From NCBI GenBank assembly GCA_021825925.1, contig JAKAFP010000003.1, forward strand, positions 427,151 to 491,150: a DNA stretch of 64,000 nucleotides, in the 5' to 3' direction. The notes below the pieces were generated by a model. The model searched no databases. It was not told where the DNA came from and worked only from the letters and a program-made list of their open reading frames with translations. This stretch comes from Chloroflexota bacterium. GTDB lineage: Bacteria > Chloroflexota > Anaerolineae > Anaerolineales > Anaerolineaceae. The position numbers and the translations under genes were made by a program. Positions 27,164 through 34,372 of the stretch are shown here, in pieces (position 1 is the first letter of the stretch; each line of letters begins with the position of its first letter).

Positions 27164-27850
27164 ATGAGCGACTTAACCATGGGAATAATTATCGTAATCG
27201 CAACCGTCTTGTTTGTTGCATTAATTTTCATATTGGTTGCTGCTCAAAAAAGAAAACGGATATCGGCGCTCCGCGGCCTTGCCAGTTTGAATGGTTGGAG
27301 CTTTGAAACGGTCGAAGATAATAACGCATCAGGCTGGCGGTTGCGCAAGGGGGAGTGGATCCTTGAAGCGTTGAATCAATCCACTAAAAGTTCATCTGAA
27401 AATTCGACCACGGTGAACAGCACAACACGTTGGTTCAGTGATGCCATGCGTATGCCGGACGGAATTGTGCTCATCGGTCCGCACCAACCTGAGATCAATT
27501 TTGGCGGGCTTGGTGAGGTGGTGAAGATGGTGGCTTTACGTTTGATGGTTGGCAGCGAGTTTGACAGTGCTATTGGCATAGAACGGGTGGAACTTGGCAG
27601 CCTGGAGTTGATGGCGAAATATATGGTATGGACGAATCGTGAAGAAAGGGCTAAAAAGTTTCTGGATGAAACGCTGGAGAACGCCCTGCGCGCATGGCCG
27701 CTTAAAATGCCACCCCTGGTAAAATTCTCGCCGGCAGGGCTTGAGATCAAGATCCAGGGACAGCGCCTGTTTAAGGAACAGGATATTTATGCCCTGATCA
27801 AACTGGGCAGCACTGCTTTGGATTCCGCTTTTTCGACGGTGAAAGATTAG
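27164..27850 (+). CDS. Hypothetical membrane-anchored protein, 228 aa
   Basis: One N-terminal membrane helix (residues about 6-28) is followed by a basic turn (KRKRISALRG) and a cytoplasmic alpha/beta domain that I cannot assign. The helix and charges suggest an N-out, C-in anchor. GAGGAG precedes the start. Its stop overlaps the stop of the convergent gene at 27847 by a few bases, so no terminator lies between them. Function unknown. Confidence 0.8.
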   Translation: MSDLTMGIIIVIATVLFVALIFILVAAQKRKRISALRGLASLNGWSFETVEDNNASGWRLRKGEWILEALNQSTKSSSENSTTVNSTTRWFSDAMRMPDGIVLIGPHQPEINFGGLGEVVKMVALRLMVGSEFDSAIGIERVELGSLELMAKYMVWTNREERAKKFLDETLENALRAWPLKMPPLVKFSPAGLEIKIQGQRLFKEQDIYALIKLGSTALDSAFSTVKD

Positions 27851-28284
27851 CTGTTTTGTTTTTCCTGGAATTTCTCGAGTGGTGTTTTGCCGTCTGCGCC
27901 TTTGATCGTGAGGCTGGTGGGGTCAAATTGGGCGGAGGCAGTGATCAGTGCGGTCACTTCATCCCAGGGGACGTCTGTAAATGCCCCCAATAGCGCTTGT
28001 TTCTTGTAAAGATTGCTGCCGTGTAAAAGGTGGGCGGGGTCAGGCAGGAACGCGCCGTGGATGAATTCCAGACTGAGGTAATCTTGGTTGAAGATGATCT
28101 GACAGATGCCAGCCTTGACGGGTCCGCCGCGGTTGGCATCATAATAGACAATTCCATTGCGGTCCAGCCGCTCGACAGCCTCGGGGCACAGCCTTTCAAC
28201 GATATCATGGATCTCCATGACGCTATCCAGCATGTCTTCAGGCAGGTGTTTGAGGTGTGCTTCGAGCGTGGCCAGGGGGATCAT
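27847..28284 (-). CDS. DUF1801-like small protein, 145 aa
   Basis: The pattern PEAVERLDRNGIVYYDANRG followed by FNQDYLSLEFIHGAFLPDP resembles the DUF1801/YdhG fold (a small alpha-beta protein of unknown function). The assignment is moderate. Its ATG overlaps the stop of the upstream flavodoxin gene as ATGA, suggesting translational coupling. Its 3' end overlaps the convergent gene. Confidence 0.8.
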   Translation of the reverse strand: MIPLATLEAHLKHLPEDMLDSVMEIHDIVERLCPEAVERLDRNGIVYYDANRGGPVKAGICQIIFNQDYLSLEFIHGAFLPDPAHLLHGSNLYKKQALLGAFTDVPWDEVTALITASAQFDPTSLTIKGADGKTPLEKFQEKQNS

Positions 28285-28877
28285 TTTTCATTCAGCTTCA
28301 GCAAGGCGGGCAGCGAGGCTCCCCAGGCACGAATATCCGGCCAGTTGCGTTTTTCACCGGGTTTGGCTCCCACCACCAGCATGACGAACAATGCTTCAAA
28401 CCATTTCAGACGGTACATATCCATGCGTCCGCCGAAGAAACCCACCGCGGCTAGGCTTTTAGGAGCAGCGCTCAAAACTGGATGCAGGTAGTGCTTAATG
28501 GTGGTGAAGCTTTCTTTAAACCCGATACGGCCAGGATTTTTTGGAGCCGTGAGCAATTTTTGATCGAGATGAAGGTCTATCGAGGGTAGGTCAGGTGTTG
28601 GGCCTTCTGTCAGGCTCATGCCCATTAAGAATAAGGCAAGTGGCTTTTCCGCCAGTTCGGATTGATGTGTTTTGAGGTATTTCAACGCGTCGCGGTGCCA
28701 ACCCACGATCATGGGGGCGCCGAGAACGACGGCATCAAATTCGCTGATATTCTTTACTTCAGTAAGTTCCAGGACCTGAGCTTCAACACCCGTCTTGGTG
28801 ATCTCTTCAGCAATGGCATCAGCAACATCGCGGGTGGTGCCTGAATGGGTGATGTAGGCGACTAATATTTTTTTCAT
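28281..28877 (-). CDS. Flavodoxin-like protein
   Basis: FMN-binding flavodoxin fold, 198 aa. The phosphate-binding loop THSGTTRDVADAI lies at residues 10-22 and the strand DAVVLGAPMIVGWHRDAL at about 48-65 fits the second FMN loop. The C-terminal half, with a MDMYRLKWFEALFVMLV helix, resembles the HemG/menaquinone-dependent protoporphyrinogen-oxidase-like branch. It probably transfers electrons or oxidises a membrane-near substrate. It is translationally coupled to the next gene by an ATGA overlap. GAGGAA precedes the start. Confidence 0.88.
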   Translation of the reverse strand: MKKILVAYITHSGTTRDVADAIAEEITKTGVEAQVLELTEVKNISEFDAVVLGAPMIVGWHRDALKYLKTHQSELAEKPLALFLMGMSLTEGPTPDLPSIDLHLDQKLLTAPKNPGRIGFKESFTTIKHYLHPVLSAAPKSLAAVGFFGGRMDMYRLKWFEALFVMLVVGAKPGEKRNWPDIRAWGASLPALLKLNEK

Positions 28878-28893
28878 ATATTCCTCTAAAAAA

Positions 28894-29163
28894 TTATGCC
28901 AGAGAACGATGCAATAATTCCTTCTCTGTCGCTTTGATGTCTTTCATCAATTGGGTTGCTTCGGCTTTCATGTCAGCAGAAGGACCCGAGGTCATGGGAA
29001 TGAATTTGATCAGGTCGTTGGCCTGCCGCAGTAGATCTTTGACCTGCGCGGCGTATGAAAAATCCATATAACCTGTATCTTCAGGGACTTGAATGCCGCG
29101 TGCTTTTTCGATCAACTTCCTGGCTTTATCAATGCGTTCTTCGGTCGGTATGACTTTGCTCAT
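28894..29163 (-). CDS. Small helical hypothetical protein, 89 aa
   Basis: A soluble, charged, helix-rich protein with no family that I recognise. The helix KARKLIEKARGIQVP and the C-terminal ATEKELLHR stretch could form a small helical bundle. GAGGAA precedes the ATG. It lies 16 bases before the flavodoxin start on the same strand and is probably in its operon. Confidence 0.72.
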   Translation of the reverse strand: MSKVIPTEERIDKARKLIEKARGIQVPEDTGYMDFSYAAQVKDLLRQANDLIKFIPMTSGPSADMKAEATQLMKDIKATEKELLHRSLA

Positions 29164-29207
29164 TTTTCCTCACGGGAGAGTATACGCAGCCTCTTTTTAA
29201 AGGTTGC

Positions 29208-29726
29208 TTATCGGATAAGTTCATCGCGAACGATCTCGAGAACGCGTGTTTCGCGTCTCACCCAGCGTTCGACTTTCTTGCCGGAATTCAAAAGCGCCCG
29301 GTTATGCTCAATGGCGGCGTCAATTTCCACCCATTGAGGTACAAATTCCAGTCTTGCTTCGTAATTATCCAACTGCTGCGAGCCAAGGGCAGGGTCTATC
29401 TCGCAAAGATAATAGTAAGAGGTCATGCAGAAGGAGGCGAAATCTTTCTCGGCTGGAAAGTCATATTCGTTCACCTTGCCAAAGGGCTGTGGTATGCCGA
29501 TGACGCGTCCGCCGCTTTCTTCAGCCACTTCACGGATCAAAGCGGATTCCTGGTCTTCCTCTTCTTCCACGCCGCCGCCGGGGAATTTGTAGTCGCCATT
29601 GACTTTGGAATGTACCAGCAGCAGGTCTCGTCCACGCAGGATGATGGCCCTTACCGCTTCGCGGCAGAGGGTTTTACCTTCATGGGGCACATGGGGATGA
29701 CGGTCAATATCAGCCAGGGTTCGCAT
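29208..29726 (-). CDS. Nudix hydrolase
   Basis: Nudix-fold pyrophosphohydrolase, 172 aa. The Nudix box reads GGGVEEEEDQESALIREVAE with ESGG after it (about residues 50-73), with the catalytic glutamates present. It would hydrolyse a nucleoside diphosphate linked to another group; the substrate cannot be told. No clear ribosome site precedes the ATG at 29726. It heads the run of leftward genes down to 27847. Confidence 0.9.
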   Translation of the reverse strand: MRTLADIDRHPHVPHEGKTLCREAVRAIILRGRDLLLVHSKVNGDYKFPGGGVEEEEDQESALIREVAEESGGRVIGIPQPFGKVNEYDFPAEKDFASFCMTSYYYLCEIDPALGSQQLDNYEARLEFVPQWVEIDAAIEHNRALLNSGKKVERWVRRETRVLEIVRDELIR

Positions 29727-29797
29727 TATTGTTTACCAGTAATAAGTATATAGGATTTGAGTATCGTTGTTGATCTTCATTATTATATCCGCCTGGA

Positions 29798-30646
29798 TCA
29801 TATTGTAATGAGGATGATGGCCGCCAGACAGATCACGACCCCTATCCATTGTTTAATTGAAATGCGCTCCTTGAGGACCAACCCGGTGAGGATGACCGTG
29901 GCGGCGGGGTAAAGTGACGAAAGCACCACGGCTGTATCCAGACGGGTGAAATGCTTGGCCAGCATGAAGAAGATGTTTCCGCCTGCATCCAGGACGCCAG
30001 CCAACAAACCGATTCCGTTACCGTTTAAAGAGGGGAAGGCCGTTCTGTTAAGTCTGAGCATGACAATGGCGGCAATCATGACCATCGAACGGGAGACGAT
30101 CAATGGGGTGAATACCTTGGCCGAATCCACTTGCGACATGCAGATCATGAAACCCGCGAACCCGATGCCGCCGATCACGGCCAATATAAAGCCCTTGCGG
30201 TGTTCACCCGTTTTCTCGGTGGAGGTTTGCGAGACCACCCAGATGCCAGCAAAGGCCAGTACAAAGCCGATCAATCGCAGCGGATCAGGCAGCCCCTGGG
30301 TGAGAAAACCAAAAGCCACCGGCAGCCCTGCTCCGATCACCGCGGAAGTGGGTGCCACCACTGCAGATTCGCCGATCGAGAGCCCCTTGTACAGGCAGGC
30401 CAGCCCCACCGCGCCTGTCAGCCCCGCCGCAGCGGCCCAAAAAATGCCGTTCCAGGTTGGAAAGCTTTCACGGAAAATCAGTGCAGCGATCACCAACACA
30501 CCCAAACCCGAGAGCGCTGAAAGCGCAAGCACCTGGTATTGGTCGCTGCGCCGGGTGGCCATGCCTCCGGTGAAATCCGCACTGCCCCAGACCAGGGCAG
30601 ACACGAAGGCCATTGTGATACCTAAAAGGTTTGTGGCGGGCAGCAT
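29798..30646 (-). CDS. EamA/DMT-family transporter
   Basis: 282 aa with ten predicted membrane helices in two EamA-type halves (starting at ALVWGSADFTGGMATR and at FILAVIGGIGFAGFMICMSQ). The last helices carry the characteristic VVLSSLYPAATVILTGLVLKERISIKQWIG stretch (split here by description only). The family exports amino acids, purines or other small metabolites. The direction and substrate are unknown. The ribosome site is weak. Confidence 0.9.
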   Translation of the reverse strand: MLPATNLLGITMAFVSALVWGSADFTGGMATRRSDQYQVLALSALSGLGVLVIAALIFRESFPTWNGIFWAAAAGLTGAVGLACLYKGLSIGESAVVAPTSAVIGAGLPVAFGFLTQGLPDPLRLIGFVLAFAGIWVVSQTSTEKTGEHRKGFILAVIGGIGFAGFMICMSQVDSAKVFTPLIVSRSMVMIAAIVMLRLNRTAFPSLNGNGIGLLAGVLDAGGNIFFMLAKHFTRLDTAVVLSSLYPAATVILTGLVLKERISIKQWIGVVICLAAIILITI

Positions 30647-30717
30647 TTGACTATGATTGCCTTTCTATTCTTTATCTTATCTTGCAATGTCGTCAACCTG
30701 ATTGGATGTTTATAGTC

Positions 30718-30827
30718 TTTTAACCACGAAATAAACCAAATACTCTAAAAGGAACCAAAAAGCTAAAGTATGACTCTTTTGTTCTTTTGCACTTCTTTTT
30801 TGTGTGGTTCGTGTATTTCGTGGTAAA
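30718..30827. repeat. Imperfect long inverted repeat, dispersed-repeat type
   Basis: ACCACGAAATA-type sequence near 30722-30733 has its complement at 30814-30825, with smaller paired blocks between. The core resembles a dispersed intergenic repeat seen in many environmental genomes. It fills the non-coding gap 30647-30830 and may act as a terminator for the EamA or TetR unit. Confidence 0.5.
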
Positions 30828-30830
30828 GAT

Positions 30831-31481
30831 TTATTCTAGATACTGGTAAAGCATGGTCTTGACTTCCAACCTGAAGAGTTCGCCGGCATCTTTGATGTAA
30901 GGAGGAAATCGGTTACCGATCTCATTGAGGATCATCCCATGCAGACGGCTCCACATGATGAACGCCAGGTAAAGCACGTACTCGTTTTCCACCCCGAACT
31001 TTCCCTTCCATTCGTTGAGCAGGCCGCTCAAACCGGGAGGCAGCACCAGTTTTTCTTCCTTCTTCAATCGGCCGCCGGCATCCGCCTTGTTGAGAATCGC
31101 GATCAGGGCTTCGAGCGTGAAAGAGACTTTGACCACGGGAGAATCGGCCAGGAGCAGGTAACGCTGCGGATTCTCAATAGCCCAGCGCCGGTAAGCCTGG
31201 CAGACCACCCTGAGCTGCACATCGGCGTCGTCTTCAAGGTGCGGCGCGTGGGCGTCGGTGAGGTAACGGCCAAGCTCGGCATCCGCGTCTGCGGCCAGGG
31301 CGGCCAGCAGTTCTTCGCGGCTTGGAAAGTAGTTGTAAATGGCTGGAGCAGTGATATTGAGGGCGCGGGCGATGGCGCGTAAGGCCACGGCTTGGATGCC
31401 TTGTTCGTTGATCAACTTCCACGCTTCAGCTTTGACGGCTGCACCCAGATCGTAGGGTTCAGTACGGATGGGTCTTCCCAT
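30831..31481 (-). CDS. TetR family regulator with WHG-type C-terminal domain
   Basis: 216-aa regulator. The helix-turn-helix covers about residues 15-60 (LRAIARALNITAPAIYNYFPSREELLAAL). The C-terminal part resembles the WHG/TetR_C_33 ligand domain (AYRRWAIENPQRYLLL). It probably represses itself: a consensus promoter at 31508-31536 carries a TATACA-c-TGTATA palindrome. GGAGGAG precedes the ATG. It is divergent from acetate kinase, so it may also affect ackA, which is untested. Confidence 0.92.
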   Translation of the reverse strand: MGRPIRTEPYDLGAAVKAEAWKLINEQGIQAVALRAIARALNITAPAIYNYFPSREELLAALAADADAELGRYLTDAHAPHLEDDADVQLRVVCQAYRRWAIENPQRYLLLADSPVVKVSFTLEALIAILNKADAGGRLKKEEKLVLPPGLSGLLNEWKGKFGVENEYVLYLAFIMWSRLHGMILNEIGNRFPPYIKDAGELFRLEVKTMLYQYLE

Positions 31482-31507
31482 GGACTCCTCCTCAAAGATA
31501 CTTTGTA

Positions 31508-31536
31508 AATATACACTGTATAATTATGCCTGTCAA
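31508..31536 (-). promoter_or_regulatory. Promoter of the WHG-type TetR gene
   Basis: On the minus strand TTGACA (31536-31531) and TATATT (31513-31508) are separated by 17 bases. Transcription would start about 20 bases before the ATG at 31481. Confidence 0.7.
31510..31522. promoter_or_regulatory. Probable TetR operator
   Basis: A 13-base perfect palindrome TATACA-c-TGTATA overlapping the -10 box of the TetR promoter. Confidence 0.6.
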
Positions 31537-31618
31537 ATCATTGTGTCAAGTGACTAACCCGCCTTTGGGGTAACTAAGATACAATGAAAGTGCAACAGCA
31601 TTCAAGAAAGGCTCCCCC

Positions 31619-32824
31619 ATGAACGTACTCATATTTAATTGCGGAAGTTCCTCGCAAAGTGCGAGGCTGTATCAGATTAATAACAATTACGCTGAACCGT
31701 TGGTAATTGCCAACTTTAAAGCCACCGCCGTGGACACCCCCTCCAGCGCTGAACCGAAGCTCACGTGGCAGGTCAATGAAAAGAACGGTGTCAATAAAGC
31801 CTCCAGCATCACCCATAAACAGGTGGCCAAAAAAGTCATTCAGATCCTTCAGGAAAACAACATCAAAGTGGACGCCGTCGGCCACCGCTTTGTGCATGGC
31901 GGGGACCTCTTCACCAAGACCACCTTGATTGATGCCAGCACACTGGCTAACCTGCGTGCCTGCTTTCCACTTGCGCCCATCCACAACCCCAACGCTTACG
32001 GCGTGATCGAGATGTGTCATGCCTACCTGTCGGATGCGCTCCAGTATGCTGTATTCGACACCGCATTCCACGCCGGCATGGCGGCAGAAGCCCGCACCTA
32101 CGCGCTGCCGCTCGAGCTGGCTAAGAAGAACGGATATCACAAGTACGGTTTTCACGGCCTTTCGTGTCAATACATTTCGGCCAAAGCTGCAGAACTGCTC
32201 GAAAAACCGCTTGACCAGGTCAAACTGATCATCTGCCACCTGGGCACCGGAGGCTCCTCCGTCACGGCATACTCAGAAGGCCGCACGCTTGACACCTCGA
32301 TGGGTTACTCTCCGCTGGCCGGGCTAATCATGTCCACCCGCTGCGGGGATATTGATCCCGGCATTTTGATTGACATGATGCGCAAAGGATTTTCCGCGGA
32401 CGAGATCGAGAAAACCCTCAACATCAAATCCGGGCTGATCGGGCTTTCGGGTTACTCCTCCAACTTATCCGAGGTGATCGAAAAGGCTGAATCCGGTGAT
32501 AAGACTTGCCTGGCGGCCTATGAAGCCTATGTGCTGCGTCTCAGGCATTACCTGGGCGCGTTCAGCTGGTTGCTCAACGGCGCGGATGCCATTGTCTTCA
32601 CCGACGAGATCGGCGTCAGCTCGTGGCGCCTGCGCGAGGCGGTCTGCACCGACGCCGAAAGTTTGGGCGTCATCCTCGACCGCTCGGCCAACCGCACAGC
32701 AAAAACCGCTGCCGAACCCGGCGCAGTAACATGGATCCACGATGACGAATCCGCGGTCAAGCTGCTGGTCATGCCCACCGATGAAGAGCGCGTGATTTTG
32801 GATGAAGTGCTGAAACAAAAATAA
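31619..32824 (+). CDS. ackA: Acetate kinase, divergent
   Basis: ATP-forming acetate kinase, 401 aa, full length. The sugar-kinase/actin-fold motifs are present: NCGSSS (Asn7), GHRFVHGG (Arg90), His122, DTAFH (Asp147), FHG (His179), TRCGDIDPG (Arg241) and the C-terminal Glu in MPTDEE. Unusual points are NCGSSSQSARLYQ where NCGSSSLKYQ is usual, FHGLSC where FHGTSH is usual, and TDEE for TNEE. The chemical residues are retained, so activity is expected. No phosphotransacetylase gene is nearby. It supports a fermentative lifestyle. REP-like repeats follow. Confidence 0.93.
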   Translation: MNVLIFNCGSSSQSARLYQINNNYAEPLVIANFKATAVDTPSSAEPKLTWQVNEKNGVNKASSITHKQVAKKVIQILQENNIKVDAVGHRFVHGGDLFTKTTLIDASTLANLRACFPLAPIHNPNAYGVIEMCHAYLSDALQYAVFDTAFHAGMAAEARTYALPLELAKKNGYHKYGFHGLSCQYISAKAAELLEKPLDQVKLIICHLGTGGSSVTAYSEGRTLDTSMGYSPLAGLIMSTRCGDIDPGILIDMMRKGFSADEIEKTLNIKSGLIGLSGYSSNLSEVIEKAESGDKTCLAAYEAYVLRLRHYLGAFSWLLNGADAIVFTDEIGVSSWRLREAVCTDAESLGVILDRSANRTAKTAAEPGAVTWIHDDESAVKLLVMPTDEERVILDEVLKQK

Positions 32825-32856
32825 TCGCTGCGGGCTTATGAAAAAAATCATCATGG

Positions 32857-32876
32857 GGGCGGTTCTTGAACCGCCC
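32857..32876. repeat. REP-like palindrome 1
   Basis: GGGCGGTTC-tt-GAACCGCCC, 9-bp arms, in the gap between ackA and the RAYT gene. It shares the GGTTC/GAACC core of the other REP elements nearby. Confidence 0.7.
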
Positions 32877-32957
32877 GATCTCGTTTCATGCCCCCCCTAC
32901 GCGGTTTAAAAAATAATTTAAAATTATTTTGTCGTGATTGTTGAAAAAGGGGTATTT

Positions 32958-33485
32958 ATGGATAATCCGATATCTAAAAAGATAATACAACCACGTCGGT
33001 TAAATTCTCTCAGGCATCCAGAAGCAGATTATTCAGGATTTGGTGCATATTTCATCACTCTTTGTACTCGAAATCGACAACACCTTTTTGGAGAAATTGT
33101 TAATGAACAAATGCATTGCAATGAAATTGGTGTGATTATCTGGCAAGTGTGGAAAAGTCTTCCAGCGCGTTATCCTATGATATCCGTTAGTTCAGCAATT
33201 GTAATGCCGGATCATTTTCATGGCATTATTGAGATTGTAGGGGACGTTCATGAACGTCCCCTACAATCTCATCCCCAACCTCGACGGATTATGACCATTC
33301 CGCTCGTGGTGGGTTACTTCAAAATGAACACGGCTAAACAAATTAACTATAATCGCAAGACAACGGGAACGCATGTGTGGCAACGAAATTATTATGACAA
33401 AATCATTGGATCAGATGAAGATTATGGTGCTATTTCCGAATATATCCTTACAAATCCATCCAGGTGGGGATTGGATAAGGATTGA
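32958..33485 (+). CDS. REP-associated tyrosine transposase (RAYT, Y1/HUH family)
   Basis: 175-aa single-strand transposase of the Y1/HUH superfamily. The HUH motif is MPDHFHGII (His86 and His88 from the chosen start) and the nucleophile is in WQRNYYDKII (Tyr145 or Tyr146). RAYT proteins nick and mobilise REP palindromes. The ATG at 32958 has AAAGGGG upstream; 32934 is also open. The coding sequence contains a perfect 40-bp REP-like palindrome (33231-33270) encoding residues 92-105, and REPs flank the gene on both sides. It reads as more AT-rich than its neighbours, consistent with foreign origin. Confidence 0.9.
   Translation: MDNPISKKIIQPRRLNSLRHPEADYSGFGAYFITLCTRNRQHLFGEIVNEQMHCNEIGVIIWQVWKSLPARYPMISVSSAIVMPDHFHGIIEIVGDVHERPLQSHPQPRRIMTIPLVVGYFKMNTAKQINYNRKTTGTHVWQRNYYDKIIGSDEDYGAISEYILTNPSRWGLDKD
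33231..33270. repeat. REP-like palindrome 2, inside the RAYT reading frame
   Basis: A perfect 40-base palindrome with zero loop (arms 33231-33250 and 33251-33270; core GTAGGGGACGTTCATGAACG). It is translated without breaking the frame. Confidence 0.9.
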
Positions 33486-33547
33486 GAATATATTGGTACC
33501 ACAAGGGAAGATCACATATATTTGATAATAGGCATTGGAAATAATAC

Positions 33548-33589
33548 GAATCTCGTAGGGGAGGTTCATGAACCTCCCCTACGAGATTC
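33548..33589. repeat. REP-like palindrome 3, downstream of the RAYT gene
   Basis: A perfect 42-base palindrome (arms 33548-33568 and 33569-33589; core GTAGGGGAGGTTCATGAACC). It is nearly identical in core to the copy inside the RAYT gene. Confidence 0.9.
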
Positions 33590-33642
33590 TATGTTGTCTG
33601 ACGAGCGCACCAATGTAAAAACGTCCGACTTGGGTCATTGCT

Positions 33643-34314
33643 TTACCACACTCCCGAAATCAACCTGTACTTCACCTTCTGCGCATACTCCTTGTAGCCT
33701 GGTAATTCAACCATCAATGTGCGGTCTTCCAACGCGGTGCGGAGGACAAAGATCGCGGCGCAGCCTGCCCCCGCGAGGACGGCCCACCACGACCCCAGCA
33801 GGGCGGACATGGCGAACTCGAACACGATCATGCTTGCATAAGAGGGGTGGCGCACGAAGCGATAAGGTCCGCCGGCGGCGACGCTGTGTCCGCGGTCGGT
33901 CTGGATGCGCACGACCTGCGAGAAGAAGCTGTTCGAGGCCATCGCCCAGGCAAAAAGTGCGTAACCCAGCAGACAGCCTGCGATCCCGACGATCTGCAGC
34001 CAGAGTGGAAAGCTGTGCGTCCAGCCGTAGCGCAGGTCCAGCCCGGCGAGGATGTAGCGTGCAAACTGGGTCAGGCGCAAGAGGCTGACCAGGACTCGGT
34101 CCCAACGCTTGGCGCTCCTGGGGGGATGCATGCGTTCGGCCATCAGATCGGGTTGGAAGCGCAGCAGGGCGAACCCCACAACCGTCTGGTTCACGATCAT
34201 GACTGCCGTGAAGGTCCAGGCAGGCCACCAATCCATGCGCCCGGCGCAGAGCAAGACCACTGCGGCCACTACGGCCACGCTCAGATATTCTATAATGAAA
34301 TACGTTGCGATCAT
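33643..34314 (-). CDS. Isoprenylcysteine carboxyl methyltransferase-like membrane protein
   Basis: About 223 aa with five to six membrane helices. The C-terminal part matches the ICMT/PEMT-like pattern: GPYRFVRHPSYASMIVFEF, then ALEDRTLMVELPGYKEYAQKVKYR (written in two blocks here). Such proteins methylate small or lipid substrates with S-adenosylmethionine at the membrane. The bacterial substrate is unknown. I place the start at the ATG at 34314, although no clear ribosome site is visible; upstream extension to 34368 would use a TTG and run into a palindrome. Confidence 0.88.
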   Translation of the reverse strand: MIATYFIIEYLSVAVVAAVVLLCAGRMDWWPAWTFTAVMIVNQTVVGFALLRFQPDLMAERMHPPRSAKRWDRVLVSLLRLTQFARYILAGLDLRYGWTHSFPLWLQIVGIAGCLLGYALFAWAMASNSFFSQVVRIQTDRGHSVAAGGPYRFVRHPSYASMIVFEFAMSALLGSWWAVLAGAGCAAIFVLRTALEDRTLMVELPGYKEYAQKVKYRLISGVW

Positions 34315-34338
34315 ATTTGGTTCATTATTATTCCTAGG

Positions 34339-34366
34339 GTACGTGCGTATGGCCATACGCACGTAC
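34339..34366. repeat. 28-base perfect palindrome between two leftward genes
   Basis: Arms 34339-34352 and 34353-34366 (GTACGTGCGTATGG / CCATACGCACGTAC), zero loop. It lies just past the stop of the GT5-like gene at 34373, so it may stop transcription or be another repeat family. Confidence 0.75.
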
Positions 34367-34372
34367 AAAACC

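Noticed and set aside
29946..30650. Rightward 234-aa frame opposite the EamA transporter
   Set aside because: It covers the well-formed ten-helix EamA gene on the other strand and is rich in Pro/Ser/Thr as antisense frames often are.
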